The notes under the pieces: generated by a model
Told to the model about the DNA's origin: nothing
The model's database searches: none
The model's input: only the letters and a program-made list of their open reading frames with translations
Position numbers and translations under genes: made by a program
In this document: positions 12,034 to 29,179 of the stretch, one piece after another
Layout of the letters: each line of letters starts with the position of its first letter
Position numbering within the stretch: the stretch's first letter is position 1
Assembly (NCBI GenBank): GCA_037179515.1
Contig: JAXCGZ010013550.1
Location: 17,195 to 81,194, forward strand
Direction: 5' to 3'
Origin: Halocaridina rubra
Lineage: Eukaryota > Arthropoda > Malacostraca > Decapoda > Atyidae
Length of the DNA: 64,000 nucleotides

Positions 12034-13100
12034 TATTTGATTTCTGATGTGCATTGCCTCTTTAATGTCATCATTATCCAAGGGGCTGAGGGGCGGGTTA
12101 TTTTTATTGTTACAATTGGTGCGTCATTAACTCGGCATTCATGAAAGACTTTTGTCCGAATATCTGCCTGCAATAAATTTTACCTGAGTTTAGGATTCCA
12201 TTAAGTATATTTCTGTTGTTGATTAATGCTTCACAAAAGATATCAGGGGAGGAATTTTTAAGGCACCGGAATGTCATGAAAAGAGGCATCTTTTTGGGCT
12301 TGTTTATGTTTAGCATAGCAATATTGAGCTCATGTTTTGCAATCGGGCAGGGAACTACGTCCCAGTTGGGTATACTTCCCACTTTCTTTGTTATTATCGG
12401 ATATATCAGAGTCCCGGGGCAGGACAGGCCGGATCCTAGGTCGGGGCCGCTCGTACCCCGCCCTGACGGCCTAGACGGTCGACGCCCTTGGTTGGGCTTA
12501 CTACCCCCGCTGCGCCCCCCCCTGGCCTTACACCGCGGTTCACGAGCCCTGCCCTGATTATCCTTTTCATTTTGTTATCTGCTGAGAGCAAGTCATCATA
12601 AAGTCACCAAGTATATATATGGGTTTGTGGTATGCACGAATATTTCTAAATGTTTCTAGCAGATGATTGAATGAACTGAAAGGTACTTTTGTATAACGGT
12701 AAGCACACCCTGTGATGAAAGATTGGAGTTTCTGATACTGCATAGTGACACATATATCTTTGAACTCTTTGTTTTTTTTAGATCTGTGTTTTTTCTGATG
12801 CACTGAAATAACTTCTAACATAAATCCTGACCCTTCCTCCATGCCCATGGTCATGACGAAATATTTTAAGCTCTGGGATATTCACATGCTTCTTTTCAGT
12901 TATAGGAAGAAGCCAAGTTTTTTCTTACACAAAGGATATCTAAGCTGTAGTTCATTAGCATTATTATTTCCTCAAAATTAGCAAGAATGGACTGAGCGTT
13001 TACATACACTAACGATGTATTTTCACCGTGCTTCAGGGAGGTATCCGTAATCATAATTGTAGTTTTTTCTTTGGTTTGTCCCTAGGTTTTGTTGTCTACT
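12034..13100 (-). pseudogene. Apurinic-like endonuclease part of the CR1/Daphne-like ORF2
   Basis: Minus-strand frames include SLVYVNAQSILANFEEI and DILCV near the start (about 13040-12900), typical of the first blocks of LINE endonucleases. Then comes PFSSFNHLLETFRNIR with YILGDF, the GDFN region of the fold, at about 12700-12600. The last part (12382-12110) reads through to the Tigger insertion. Several stops and shifts are present, plus a GC-rich insert at 12405-12560. Its role would have been to nick target DNA for reverse transcription. Confidence 0.7.
12405..12560. other. GC-rich ~150-bp insert inside a LINE endonuclease
   Basis: A sharply GC-rich stretch interrupts the AT-rich endonuclease frame. 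Its edges carry an imperfect inverted repeat: GGGGCAGGACAGG near 12416 and, inverted, GGGCAGGGCTCG from 12555. ATTATC flanks it on both sides, before 12405 and after 12555. This looks like a small insertion such as a GC-rich MITE or SINE. No family was recognised, and a B-box-like GGTTCACGAGCC inside is too weak to call it tRNA-derived. Confidence 0.5.
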
Positions 13101-13335
13101 TGATACTGTTGGGAATTCAAAGTCATAGTATGTGCTGGGATTAGCCCATGGATCCTGGTACAGTATCTGTACCTAGCGTTGGATGGGTAGCTCTTGGTTT
13201 TAGTATGTGTCATGGTATGTTTGGACATCCCCAAGGTTTGTTTGCCTAGGTGAAAGTCTTGGGGGGTATAAGAACCATCTTCCTAGGAAAGGTTTATTGT
13301 CTGTGGACGCTGATAAGAGAGGTTTGTATTGTGTG

Positions 13336-15689
13336 TCTTTCTGTAATCTCGCTGATATGTGAGTATATGGTTTTGTAGAGTAAACACTAAGAGTGTAAGA
13401 GTGATATTTAGGAGCAGTAATAGCTCTGTAGTTAAAGGAAATGGAAGAAGGCTTAGTTTTCTTTGAAAAAGTGTAATAAGAAGAAATTCAATAAAAGTTC
13501 ACAAGTTAAGTTTATTTGGTGTCTGAGTCAGAAAAAAGCCAAGAGAGAGAGATAGAGAAATAAAATATTCAAGACTCAGTATGAGGGGGAAAAAATTTCT
13601 GGAATGTCTAAGGCTTGTCTATCCATTGGTGCAAAGTTTTATATAATATAGTTTTATATGACATTAATCAGTGATCCCCTTGAGGCTGCCAGCTTACACC
13701 AGGAAAACGCTTTAACATGGTTGCGAATGATGCGTACCCATGGATTCGTTATTAGTCATTAATGATATGGAAAATGTATGTGCAAGTGATAGGAGTTTGA
13801 AATTTGTGAGACTATGCAGTTGTTTTGTTTTTGCTTTGTTCTATTGATTGAAGTCACTCTGCAGGACCTCAGGAAAATGCGTCAATTAGAAAGAGTTTTG
13901 ATACTATGCTACATAGGTAAACACCAAGATCTACACTCCATTGTTTATATATAGAATTTCTCAGACCTATTCTTTTAATCAAAATTATTGCAACTCTGTG
14001 CCATATGATGTTACCCTTAATCAAATAAAGAATACATGTCATTGGTTACGGTTAGCCAGATTATTATTGATATCTCTAGTTATGTATGAGGTTAGGAATT
14101 TAATATTTCTTGTTATGTGATTAACAACAAAAGAAATCGATGTATTACTCTTACCATATGAAATTTGAAAATGGAAGCTCTTTTTTAGCTATTATTTCTG
14201 AGGGGAATGGCTAAAATTGATCCAAATTACAAGTTTTAGTGCATTGTATATCAGAATTATTATATTTTATAGTTTTTTGCATTTATAGTTAGGTCTACCT
14301 AGATGTCGCAGAGGTAGTTTATTGAGATTGTAGTTCAGTCTGTAAGAACTCCTTTATGAAGTGGTTATGCCATTTCTTTATAATTTAGCTCTTTATGAGG
14401 ATATGGTTTCAAGGTAGAATAACGCTTAATGAAAATGAGATTGTGAATTTGGTAAGAATTTAAGTTTCCAATTTTATTTAAGTGTTTTTCAGTCTGCCTT
14501 ATATATTGTATAGTCTTCTGTTATGCTGCAGAAGAAAATAATAAAATCTCTTCTTAACACTTCATTGTTTATACTTTAAAATATATTACTGTTTTTTCCC
14601 TGTTCTAGGGATAGGCCTTGTTTGTATTGTGTCATTAAAGCAAGGATATTTAATTCCCTACCCTCTCTTTCATAATTGCTTGACTTGCCTTAATGAACAT
14701 TGTCTTCTATACTGAAGAGGAAATGGGCCCACAAGTGATGTCAAGAGTACCTTTTGGTACTGCTCTTAAAATTCTTATTTATTGGTATGAAATAATGACA
14801 CTTCTATTTTGTATTAAATTACCAGCATGGGATCAGTGGATAATTTTTGCATAGCTTTTAAGACGGAAATAAGATAAAGACATCCTTACTAATGCAGGGG
14901 AATCCTATAGCCTACTGTTTACTTTTAATAGATGATCATTCACTGGCTAATAGTTGGTATTGTTTGCATAGTTGCTCGAAAATTGTAATTACCTTGTCTT
15001 GTAAGGAATATATCACGGTTTTTACATTACTGCTGTTGTTAGCTAACAAGTCTCACTATTAAATGGTTTTTAGCTCTTTGCGTGGGATGCCATAGTTTCT
15101 TGACATATGACTAACAGCTTGACAAAATAACTGCCAGACGTCTTGTTTCACATGGACTTTGGTAGCTGAACATTTTACAATACTGATACTTTGATGTGGT
15201 TTTGTATTGTTGAATGTAATTTGGAATATGACTGGAAAATCAGTATAGTATTTTGTATTTTTAAAAAGCTAATGAGTACATGTGATTATTAAAAGATTTT
15301 ATTTCATCTTACTATGCAATTATGAATAAGTTCCCCAGTTTTACCAAGAATCAGGTTGCATTGTACTGTATATATGATATCTTTTATGGCTTAAATATAA
15401 CATAATTAAGTATAAGGAAAGCCACATTGATCTGTAGATGTAAATATAATGCCATATATTTGGATAAGAATTTCATGCCAAGCCTTCATGTTACACCTTT
15501 CTCTCACACCCAGGTGTGAGAGGAAGGGGTGTCATGTTACCTTTGAAGTCTATGGGAAGCCTACCCACATAAATAGTTATGCTCATCTTTTGCTTGGCAC
15601 TTAAGTTCTGTTACGTTGGGTATTGTATATACTATGATTCTAAGTTCTTAGGAATTGTAATCCTCTGTATTCGGACCAAGAACTTGATT
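13336..15689. other. Unassigned non-coding DNA
   Basis: Nothing recognisable as an exon, transposon end or RNA gene was found. The region is AT-rich with frequent stops in all frames. Confidence 0.5.
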
Positions 15690-15862
15690 TCAGGGAGGGG
15701 GGTATGAATACTTCCTCTGTGTTCCCCTGCGTGTCGTAAGAGTCGACTAAATGGGGAGGAGCGAGGGGACTGGGAATCCCCTCTTCTGCATTTACTTCCC
15801 ACAAAAAGTAAAAGTATTTTCTTTGACTCAGCCACCCCCCTTATAAGGGGGAATATAGTTTT
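15690..15862 (+). repeat. RTE-like 3' UTR module (solo tail)
   Basis: It contains TGCGTGTCGTAAGAGTCGAC and then GGGGACTGGGAATCCCC, followed by a hairpin of CCCCCC and AGGGGG around TTATA. The same ordered blocks occur inverted at 61612-61848. The terminal hairpin recurs at 52370-52400 and 52517-52560, next to RTE-like coding remnants. It is therefore read as a severely 5'-truncated RTE-like insertion on the plus strand. No coding part is left here. Confidence 0.6.
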
Positions 15863-18143
<2,281 letters not shown>

Positions 18144-18296
18144 GTATGGGTGTGGGGTTCAGGACCTTGCCTTGCTTTGGGATCACCAGATGCAACTGTG
18201 CTTAGACCCCGTCCAGTGGAGGAATTAGCTGGGTTGAGAATCGTAGACATATCAGCTGGTGACTCTCATGTCCTCGCTCTCACACAAGGAACAGAG
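18144..18296 (+). CDS. HERC1: HERC1-like E3 ubiquitin ligase, exon a (RCC1 repeat)
   Basis: Acceptor TTTTCAG and donor GTGAGT bound a 153-bp exon of exactly 51 codons in phase 0. It reads VWVWGSGPCLALGSPDATVL, then a run ending IVDISAGDSHVLALT. This is one blade of an RCC1-type beta-propeller with the usual W-G and S-A-G-x-x-H motifs. HERC1 is a very large cytosolic protein (about 4,860 aa in human) with two RCC1-like domains and a C-terminal HECT ubiquitin ligase. The first RCC1-like domain is the part encoded here. The match to HERC1, not HERC2 or RCC1 itself, rests on this exon together with the following ones, recalled from the vertebrate protein and not computed. Confidence 0.85.
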
Positions 18297-18823
18297 GTGA
18301 GTTCTGTTGTAGAATCATTTCACTTAGTATTCAGATTGAAGCTACTTTGATATTTGTTTAGAGCAAGAAAGTTAGATAATTAAGATAGCAATGGGAGCAC
18401 CTAAAGTCTTGTCCTTCTTCCGGTATGTGTAAGACATGAAGCTTGGTGGGTTCTTAGCTCCTGCATAAACTGTTCAAAGGAAAGTAGCATAGAGAGAAAA
18501 CACTGTCGAGTACGCTAACCATGGACAAGAAACCTGTTAATAACTATAAAGGATATTAATACTCTAATGGCTCCTGGCTCTAGCTAAGGCACTGCTCATT
18601 CCACTTAGAAGCTCAAGACATTGGAGAATATATTCCGCATGTATGTTGAAATATAGAATTTGCACTTTGATTCAAGTTATTCACCTGTATTCCCAGGTTA
18701 TTTTTTAAAGGATTCCCTAAATCTAAAGGAGATGACTCTAAATACAGTACCTATCAGGCCAAAGGGAGTCTTCAAAGACCCACCGACCATGGAACTTGAT
18801 GGGTTTTCATATTGGAGACTATT

Positions 18824-19557
18824 ATTTATTTTATTTTATTAATTTATTGCGCCAAGGCGTCAGACATTACATGAGTTCATACAAATAATGCTTCAAATGG
18901 ATATAAAACCAAGAATTGAACATGGTTTACAGGGAGGTGTACATATTGATAAAACATTGCTGCATACTAACACACAACTCACAGAATGGCAGCACAGAGT
19001 ACATTATATGCAAAAGTAAAGCTCAGAGAAACGCAGAATGCACAAACAGAATTATACAGCAACATACAGAAAATATATGTATAATTCAATATAATTAATG
19101 GCCACCAAAGTGAGGAAAACGAGCAAGAATAACATCAAGGTTGTCATCATTAAGTAAAAATGAGCAGATCTGTATTAAGTTCTGACCTCGTGGTAAAACA
19201 TCTCTCACTGTGGGGCACTGAAGACAATAGTGGTCAAGAGTGTTAGCATTAGTTCGGTCGCATAATGTACAGGAGGTGTACTGTGGCATATCTAGAGTCT
19301 GGGAGACCTGCCATAAAGGCCGATACCCCATTCTGAGCCGAGCACTAACTACATTGTTTTTCCGCACCATTAACCCGCGTCTGCGATACTTGTAGCGACT
19401 GTGAAGGAAGTGATCATGGTGCTGTATGGACACACTGTTGGCCCTCTCCGTGTCCCTGCGCTGGACCGTCATGGCAAACCCAGCTGAGTAGATGATGTTA
19501 CGTAGGCATCGGAGGGAGGGCTCAGCGTCCACAGCATGCCCATCCAGCATACAATAT
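18824..19557 (-). mobile_element. 5'-truncated non-LTR retrotransposon, C-terminal ORF2 fragment
   Basis: A 151-aa minus-strand frame (19095-19550) contains VSARLRMGYRPLWQVS followed by a zinc-binding pattern C-x2-C-x9-H-x4-C (SCTLCDRT ... LDHYCLQC). This is the C-terminal end of I/R1/Jockey-group LINE ORF2 proteins. A 3' UTR follows, with an (AATAA)-type tail near 18824-18845. The RT and endonuclease are missing. It lies in the intron between the first two visible HERC1-like exons, in antisense orientation. Confidence 0.65.
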
Positions 19558-20817
19558 ATATATTGGAGACTGGCAATGTGAGTGCAATACGGAAGTGGTT
19601 GCCATTACTAAGGTCTGGCCCATAGGAGATGGTACAGATTTGGAGTAAACTGTTGATTTCATTTGATAAAATTACTACCTGATAGGACTTCAAAACGTAT
19701 TAAAAAAAAAAAAAATTTCAGATAGTGGAAAAGCTCTCTTGCAGACTTCAGTTTTGGAGTAGACTTTTACTTGCAGTAAATAAATATACTACCAGACTGG
19801 ACATTAAAGCATCTCGGGAGGTCACTGAACATTTCCAGCAGGGATTGATGTCCTGTACTCCCAAACCTCCACATAGAATTAAGTGACCATATAACCATAA
19901 GAGTAATGATCTAATTCTACTGAATTGAAAGAGCCACTAAGATTGTAGAAGAGAAGAATATGCATTGGACTCTTATGGAAAAAGGATAATAACCCCTAGA
20001 AATTCCAAAATGTCATTGCAAAAAGCTGTAAGAATTAGAAACCACACAGAGATATGCACCCAAACCAAAATGATCAAATTGCCTCTTCTTTGACCATTCC
20101 TATCCTATTGATGGATGGAATATCCCTGAAATGGCAAGGATAAAGTAAGATGCAGGCATGTTTCAGTCACACGGACCATAGAAGCACCAACATCAGCTTA
20201 GCACTTTTAGAATTCCCCAAGGTATTGGTGTAGACTCCTGGTATTCCATAAATGAACAGTTAAAGGGGAGGGACTCATTGTTTTAATTCTTACTTTTTAT
20301 GGAAGCAGCTAGTTTCTTGGAATGGTCACCTTGAGAAGGAACAATCAAAGCCCGTAGTAGAAAATGGGTGTCCATGATGTAAAACCGATCACATCTAGAG
20401 TCAAGGATAGATGGGGCTTCATTGTAGAAGTGTAAATGTTCAAGTTTTATTTTATGCGAGTTCAAGATGATGGGTGGCTGCAATGAATCCACACTCTGAT
20501 TAAGATTAAAGATATTGCAAAACATTGTTATGTAGCTTAATTGGCTGTGATCTCTTGGTCCTCTGTTACCGGGGTTATAAGTGATATCGTACTATGCTTT
20601 GTTACTCCTGCATTTTAGAATTACTGTATTGAGAACCTGATTCATTTCCAGCCTCAAATGTGAAGTCCTGATGGTAATGTCGTATATATATATAATATAT
20701 ACGATCAGTATCTGAATAGATTAATTAATGAAGTGTTTAGTGACTGTATGCTTATTACTTTTAATTGTAATTGTTAAATTGCTAAACTATATGCAATGAT
20801 AATTATCTTTTTCTTAG
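19558..20817 (+). other. Intron sequence, nothing further recognised
   Basis: Non-coding DNA ending in the acceptor TTTTTCTTAG before the next exon. No transposon terminus was recognised. Confidence 0.5.
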
Positions 20818-20978
20818 GTATATGCTTGGGGTTCGAATACAATGGGCCAGTGTGGTCAGGGACACACAGTGTCACCTATTACACGACCAAAGAAAGTTAT
20901 GAGTTTAGATGCTTCAATTCACCAAATCAGTGCCGGCACAACTCATTCTATGGCTTGGACAGCTATCCCTACAGACAG
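20818..20978 (+). CDS. HERC1: HERC1-like E3 ubiquitin ligase, exon b (RCC1 repeat)
   Basis: 161 bp, phase 0 in and phase 2 out, between TTCTTAG and GTATGT. The translation VYAWGSNTMGQCGQGHTVSP then ITRPKKV, and later QISAGTTHSMAWTAIPTDR, is an RCC1 blade followed by the exit strand of the propeller. The G-x-C-G-x-G-H turn and S-A-G-x-x-H-S are the conserved structural positions. The final codon is split (AG|A) with the next exon 7.3 kb away. The HERC1 ending at TAIPTDR is one of the most specific parts of the match. Confidence 0.88.
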
Positions 20979-21055
20979 GTATGTTATGAAGCAGTGGCAG
21001 TATTAAATACAGTGCTATAATCTTCAGTTAGATATTATATGAGACTTCAATAATC

Positions 21056-22612
21056 TTCTTCTTCTTCTTCGTCTACATCATTTCCCACTTTTATGTGGGG
21101 TCGATGTTTCTGTCCAGTTTTCTACATTTGTTTCTGTCCCATACCTCATCACCCAACAAACCTTTAGACCTCAGGTCGTCATTGATGCAATCCATCCACC
21201 TACGCTTTGGTCTCCCTTTCCTTCTCCTACCCTGTATATCCATTTCCATCACCCTCCTCCCAACATATTGTTCATCCCTTCTAACGACATGACCATACCA
21301 TCTTAGTCTACTTTCTTGTATCTTATCTGATATTTCTCTAACTTTTGAGGTACCTCTAATTACCTCGTTTCTGATCTTATCTCTTCTTGTCACCCCACAC
21401 ATCCTTCTCAACATCCTCATCTCTGCCACATCCAGTTTTTTCTCTTGTGTCTTCTTTATTGCCCATGTTTCTGCTCCATACATCATCGCCGGTCTCACAA
21501 GTATCTTATGCACTTTACCCCTCAACTTAATACCTATTCTCCTGTCGCACAGCACCCCAGACACTTTCTTCCAATTCTTCCATCCCGCTTGTATTCGGTG
21601 GGTTATTTCTGACTCTAGGTCACCATCCTCTGCTACTGTTGATCCCAAATACTTGAACTTTTCAACTCTTTTCAACACCTTCCCCTGCAAATTGACCTCC
21701 CCATCCTCATCATCTCTCAACCTCAAGTACTCTGTCTTCTTCCTGCTGATTTTCAGTCCTCTATCCTCCATCACTCTTCTCCACTCCTCAAGCTTCTCCT
21801 CCACTACCTCTTGTCTGTTGCTACACAGTGCAATGTCATCTGCAAAGAACATACACCACGGACACTGATCTCTAATACCCTGGGTTACTACATCCAAGAC
21901 CAGATCAAATAGATATGGACTCAAAGCAGACCCTTGATGCAAACCAACATTTGCTGAGAGACTTTTCGTCAAGCCCACACTGCTCTTAACATTTGCCTCT
22001 GCCCTCTCATACATATCTTGGATGATTATTACATATTTCTCGGGGACTCCCTTTTCTCTAATACACCTCCACACCTCTTGACGTGGTACTCGATCATATG
22101 CCTTTTCCAGGTCAATAAAGACCATATGCAGTCCTTTCTCTTTCTCCCAATGCTTTTCCATCTTTTGTCTCGAGGCAAATATGGCATCAACTGTCCCTCT
22201 TCCAGGCATGAAGCCAAACTGTTTATCCCCAATTGTCGTTACCTCTCTGAGTCTCCTCTCCATGATCTTCTCCCATATCTTCATAGTATGACTTAACAAC
22301 TTTATACCTCTATTGTTTCCACACTCCTGAATGTCTCCCTTCCCTTTATAGATTGGGATGATTAAGCTTCCTCTCCATTCCTCTGGCATCTTTTCCTGAC
22401 TAAAGATCTTTTGCATTAAGTCCCACAAGATATCTATGCCTTCCTCTCCAAGACTCTTCCATACCTCCTCTGGCATCTTATCAGGTCCTGCTGCCTTTCC
22501 ATTTTTCATTTTCCTTACTGCCCGCTCTACCTCTCTTCTAGTCACTGTTGTTGTAACTGCTTCATTTGGAAGTCTATCTTCAAATACAACTGCTTTATAA
22601 AGCATGTCATCA
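21056..22612 (-). mobile_element. RTE-clade non-LTR retrotransposon, 5'-truncated
   Basis: The 3' end on the minus strand finishes in a GAA-type microsatellite tail (CTTCTTCTTCTTC at 21056-21070 on the plus strand), as is common for RTE elements. The rest is almost entirely one open RT frame. The endonuclease and any ORF1 are absent, so the copy is truncated at about 22612. It lies just downstream of HERC1-like exon b, in antisense orientation to the gene. Confidence 0.8.
21091..22605 (-). CDS. RTE-type reverse transcriptase (504 aa, N-terminally truncated)
   Basis: An uninterrupted 504-codon frame. It opens in the RT fingers (KMKNGKAAGPDKMPEEVW at about 33-49), then shows FGFMPGRGTVDA (130-141), the motif A block FIDLEKAYD with its catalytic Asp (163-171), and the motif B block HQGSALSPYLF (223-233). 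The catalytic FADD lies at about 254-257. The C-terminus has RWYGHVVRRD and a basic RRRKGRPKRRWMD stretch, typical of RTE. The RT would copy the element's RNA at a nicked target site. The upstream endonuclease is missing, so the copy cannot act alone. The lack of stops suggests a young insertion. Confidence 0.85.
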   Translation of the reverse strand: MLYKAVVFEDRLPNEAVTTTVTRREVERAVRKMKNGKAAGPDKMPEEVWKSLGEEGIDILWDLMQKIFSQEKMPEEWRGSLIIPIYKGKGDIQECGNNRGIKLLSHTMKIWEKIMERRLREVTTIGDKQFGFMPGRGTVDAIFASRQKMEKHWEKEKGLHMVFIDLEKAYDRVPRQEVWRCIREKGVPEKYVIIIQDMYERAEANVKSSVGLTKSLSANVGLHQGSALSPYLFDLVLDVVTQGIRDQCPWCMFFADDIALCSNRQEVVEEKLEEWRRVMEDRGLKISRKKTEYLRLRDDEDGEVNLQGKVLKRVEKFKYLGSTVAEDGDLESEITHRIQAGWKNWKKVSGVLCDRRIGIKLRGKVHKILVRPAMMYGAETWAIKKTQEKKLDVAEMRMLRRMCGVTRRDKIRNEVIRGTSKVREISDKIQESRLRWYGHVVRRDEQYVGRRVMEMDIQGRRRKGRPKRRWMDCINDDLRSKGLLGDEVWDRNKCRKLDRNIDPT

Positions 22613-22615
22613 TTT

Positions 22616-22920
22616 GTTATATACTCTATGTTATGTTTTTACACAGGGTTTTATGTAAAATTTCCTTATGTCAGAGTGAGAAGAGAGAGAAAATCATAGT
22701 AATTTGTTAAATCATGCTTTTAAATAAAACTACAGAGTTTATCTTCTTAAAGCTTAAAAATGTTATGTTTCCTTCAAAGTAAAGCCTTATATTTTACCAG
22801 TATTTTTCTTCGTATGTATTGAATTTGCGATTATTTTTTCTATTATTTGTCCATCATCATGTCTTGTGCTGCTTAGTTGTCTGCTTGCATCACATTTACT
22901 GCATCTTATGTATGTGATAT
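22616..22920. other. Intron sequence, nothing recognised
   Basis: Non-coding DNA between the RTE copy and the dispersed repeat beginning near 22921. Confidence 0.5.
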
Positions 22921-23300
22921 ATACACCTAGTTCTCAGAATAACGCCTAGATAGGTTCTCAGAAGTGTCGGGTAAATGGAAAATCGCGTGAAAAAACAAGT
23001 TATTTTCCATAGGAAACAATGATAAAGGGCATAGATGCATTCCAAGCCTTACATAGACACACCATGCCAAAGATATAAGATAAGTAAAAAACATATTTTA
23101 TTACTACATAGCAAAGCAGAAAGCCCTGTATCTATTTTTAAGTGTATACAAAAGATATTCATATTTACTTTACAGCTAGAAATTAACATACATTACTATA
23201 CTTTATTATGCTGTGGGCAACAGTTATACAGTACACTGGGACATGCATGGTGGCAGTGAGCAAGTAACTTATGTGGTAGAAGAGGAGGAGGATGCAGGAG
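22921..23300 (+). repeat. Dispersed repeat B, short copy
   Basis: Begins near TATACACCTAGTTCTCAGA, contains two TTCTCAGAA-like blocks and a run AAGTTATTTTCCATAGGAAA, and runs on to GGTAGAAGAGGAGGAGGATG. The same order of blocks occurs at 33566-35022, in a longer version with tandem units. The family is not recognised. Confidence 0.6.
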
Positions 23301-23379
23301 AACGAACCTCTATCTGCAGATGTATACAAAGATAAAATAAGAATTATAAATAACCAAAGCAAGACTAAAAAACGAAAAA

Positions 23380-23760
23380 AAAAATTAATTATGCAATGCC
23401 TAAATCTACCATATGGCAGATTAAAAAAACTTAATCTACATTCTCTAGAGAGGCACAGAGTTAGGGGGGATATGATTGAGGTGTATAAATGGTTTAAAGG
23501 GATTAACAAGGGTGATATTAATAAAGTTTAAAAAATTCATGATCAAACCAGAACTCGTAATGGGTAATGGATTTAATCATGACAAATTTAGGTTCAGAAG
23601 GGAAATTGGTGAAAATTGGCTTGGTAATACCATAGAGTATTCCTAGTAGGATAATAAATGCCAATACCTTAGACACCTTCAAATGTAGATTAAATAGATA
23701 TATGACAGAGGTAGTGTGGGTGTATATATAATGTATAATGATGATGATCTTTTCTTATCG
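23380..23760 (+). pseudogene. C-terminal fragment of a CR1-group LINE ORF2
   Basis: The frame has LNLPYGRLKKLNLHSLERHR then VRGDMIEVYKWFKGIN, the well-known 'SLE-RR-RGDMIEVYK' tail of CR1/L2-group reverse transcriptases. Downstream, in shifted frames, is the DTFKCRLNRYM-like end. Stops and shifts are frequent. Its end merges with the left arm of the hairpin at 23717. Confidence 0.65.
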
Positions 23761-23950
23761 TAATTCTCTTTGTACTGGTGGAAGAAGCCTCCGTGGGTGC
23801 TTATTTACTATATTATTATTATTATTATTTTTTATTTATTTATTTATTTTTTAATATAGTAAATAAGTGCCCGCGGAGGCTTCTTCCACCAGTACAAAGA
23901 GGATTACGATAAGAAAAGATCATCATAATTATACATTATATATACACCCA
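23717..23950. repeat. Long inverted repeat (two 99-bp arms, 36-bp AT-rich loop)
   Basis: The arm at 23717-23815 (starting TGGGTGTATATATAATG) is the reverse complement of 23852-23950 with about five mismatches. The loop is an AT/TTA-rich tract. The left arm is the 3' end of the CR1-like fragment, so the hairpin is probably two 3' ends of one family joined head to head or an inverted duplication. Confidence 0.85.
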
Positions 23951-23973
23951 CCCTATTGGGGAAAATAGAATAT

Positions 23974-24066
<93 letters not shown>

Positions 24067-24211
24067 CTTTAATTAACTCTTGTTCATTCAACCAAAACTA
24101 CATTATTTATTGTAAAAATAATCGTTTAACTACAAATTCGTAATAATAATGATATTAATAATAATAATAATAATAATAAGCCTCCGCAATCATCATCAAA
24201 GGAAAATTATT

Positions 24212-24279
<68 letters not shown>

Positions 24280-24493
24280 GATCTAAGGAGAATATTTGGA
24301 ATAGACATCATGAGAGTAATGCAGAGGTATATTAAAACCCAGCAGAGAGCTGGATATTCATTACACATCTTTTATAATCCCTTCACATCTGACAGGTCAT
24401 TACACTCTCCATCTGTTTCTCTTTACAGCCTGATGAAGGCTGTTTTGTTTTATCATTTTTTGGTCCGTCCTGGTGTCACAAAAAAAAAAAAAA
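23951..24493 (+). repeat. Dispersed repeat A, copy a (with GA and AAT arrays and A-tail)
   Basis: Order of blocks: a (GA)n tract of about 90 bp (23974-24064), CTTGTTCATTCAACCAAAAC, two AAT arrays separated by CAATCATCATCAAAGG, and ATCTAAGGAGA. Then come an ATAGACATCATGAGAGTAAT block, TCATTACACTCTCCATCTG, TTTACAGCCTGATGAAGGC, CCTGGTGTCAC and a short A-run. The same order is found at 44604-45240 (inverted), 50959-51312 and 62325-62835 (inverted). The A-tail and the CTGGTGTCAC end, resembling the 3' end of the LINE at 36227, suggest a LINE-mobilised repeat (inference). Confidence 0.75.
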
Positions 24494-24599
24494 GGGGGGG
24501 GGATGTTATTCGCGAAATCCGAGCTTTTTACTATTATTTTTGGGGGGCGTTATTGCAATTTCGTGGAAAAAAAATTGTGTATAAAAGGAACAAGGTGTA

Positions 24600-28301
<3,702 letters not shown>

Positions 28302-28436
28302 ACGTGTCGTTTCATGGCATCGACCTTTTTGTGTTGATCTACAAGAGGGAACTTTCTGTTTGTTGCGAACATTCATCGAACTGTATTGCAACTTTGATGA
28401 TTCTCTTCAGCCAGTGACTCCCTTTGCTTCTCTTAG
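28302..28436 (+). CDS. HERC1: HERC1-like E3 ubiquitin ligase, exon c
   Basis: 135 bp, phase 2 in and 2 out, from GATTCCAG to GTAAAA. The split codon gives RRVVSWHRPFCVDLQEG, then TFCLLRTFIELYCNFDDS and PVTPFASL. The WHRPFCVDLQE stretch directly follows the first RCC1-like domain in HERC1 and is strongly conserved in animals. It is the best single support for the gene assignment. The segment is the first helical part after the propeller; its exact function is not known to me. Confidence 0.9.
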
Positions 28437-29179
28437 GTAAAATTGTTTTTTAATTGATGCTTTATTACTCAATGAAGCAGTATATGACTTTGAGTATATG
28501 GCTTTAAAATTATAAGCAAAATCTATTGATTGATAGTGAAAATGGACTGCATTTTATGTGTATGGAATTAGGCTTGGACCTTTAATATAATTCTTATTCA
28601 CCCAAAGGGATTGACATGTTTTGTTAGTATGTGTTTGAATATTGATTATTTCACTAACTCCGTACCCTATATTGTAATTCTATATTTTTACTTACTTTAT
28701 CACTGATATACCTCTTATCAGTTTGTATTATTGTTCTTGAGTAAAAGTTGAATTTTATGAAATGTATAAACCAAATTAATACTGTTATATGTAGTGTATA
28801 TTGATAAATTGTACGTTTCATCTGTCGCTCCTCCAACATTTTAGATAATAGTTACAAAGCATAGATGTTTATTAAAGTGAATGGATTTTTTTGTTTCATA
28901 GAATATCATAACTTTTCTCATATTTAGCTAAATAGAATATTCGTATCTCAGCCCTCATTAATTAAATGACCATATGAATTGGAGCTATGCTGCCTCAGAT
29001 TCATAGAGAGAATTTTGTAGGCATACAGGATATTGTCCTTTAGTTACTGACACAGTATGAGTATTGTTGATTAATATTAGGAAACTGTGTAAATAAGTAA
29101 AACCCAATATATTAGTGTAATCATTCTACTTTAGAATGAGGATTAATAGTGGAACATAAAACAGCAAAGAAGATGAATA
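28437..29179 (+). other. HERC1-like intron 3, first part
   Basis: Begins with a good donor. No repeat or gene recognised before 29180. Confidence 0.5.

Noticed and set aside
12216..12557. 113-codon plus-strand frame ending in a Pro/Arg-rich stretch
   Set aside because: Antisense to the LINE endonuclease, then reads through the GC-rich insert; not a gene.
19095..19550. Zinc-finger host protein
   Set aside because: The C-x2-C/H-x4-C pattern sits in a typical LINE C-terminus with truncated 5' end and AATAA tail, antisense in an intron.
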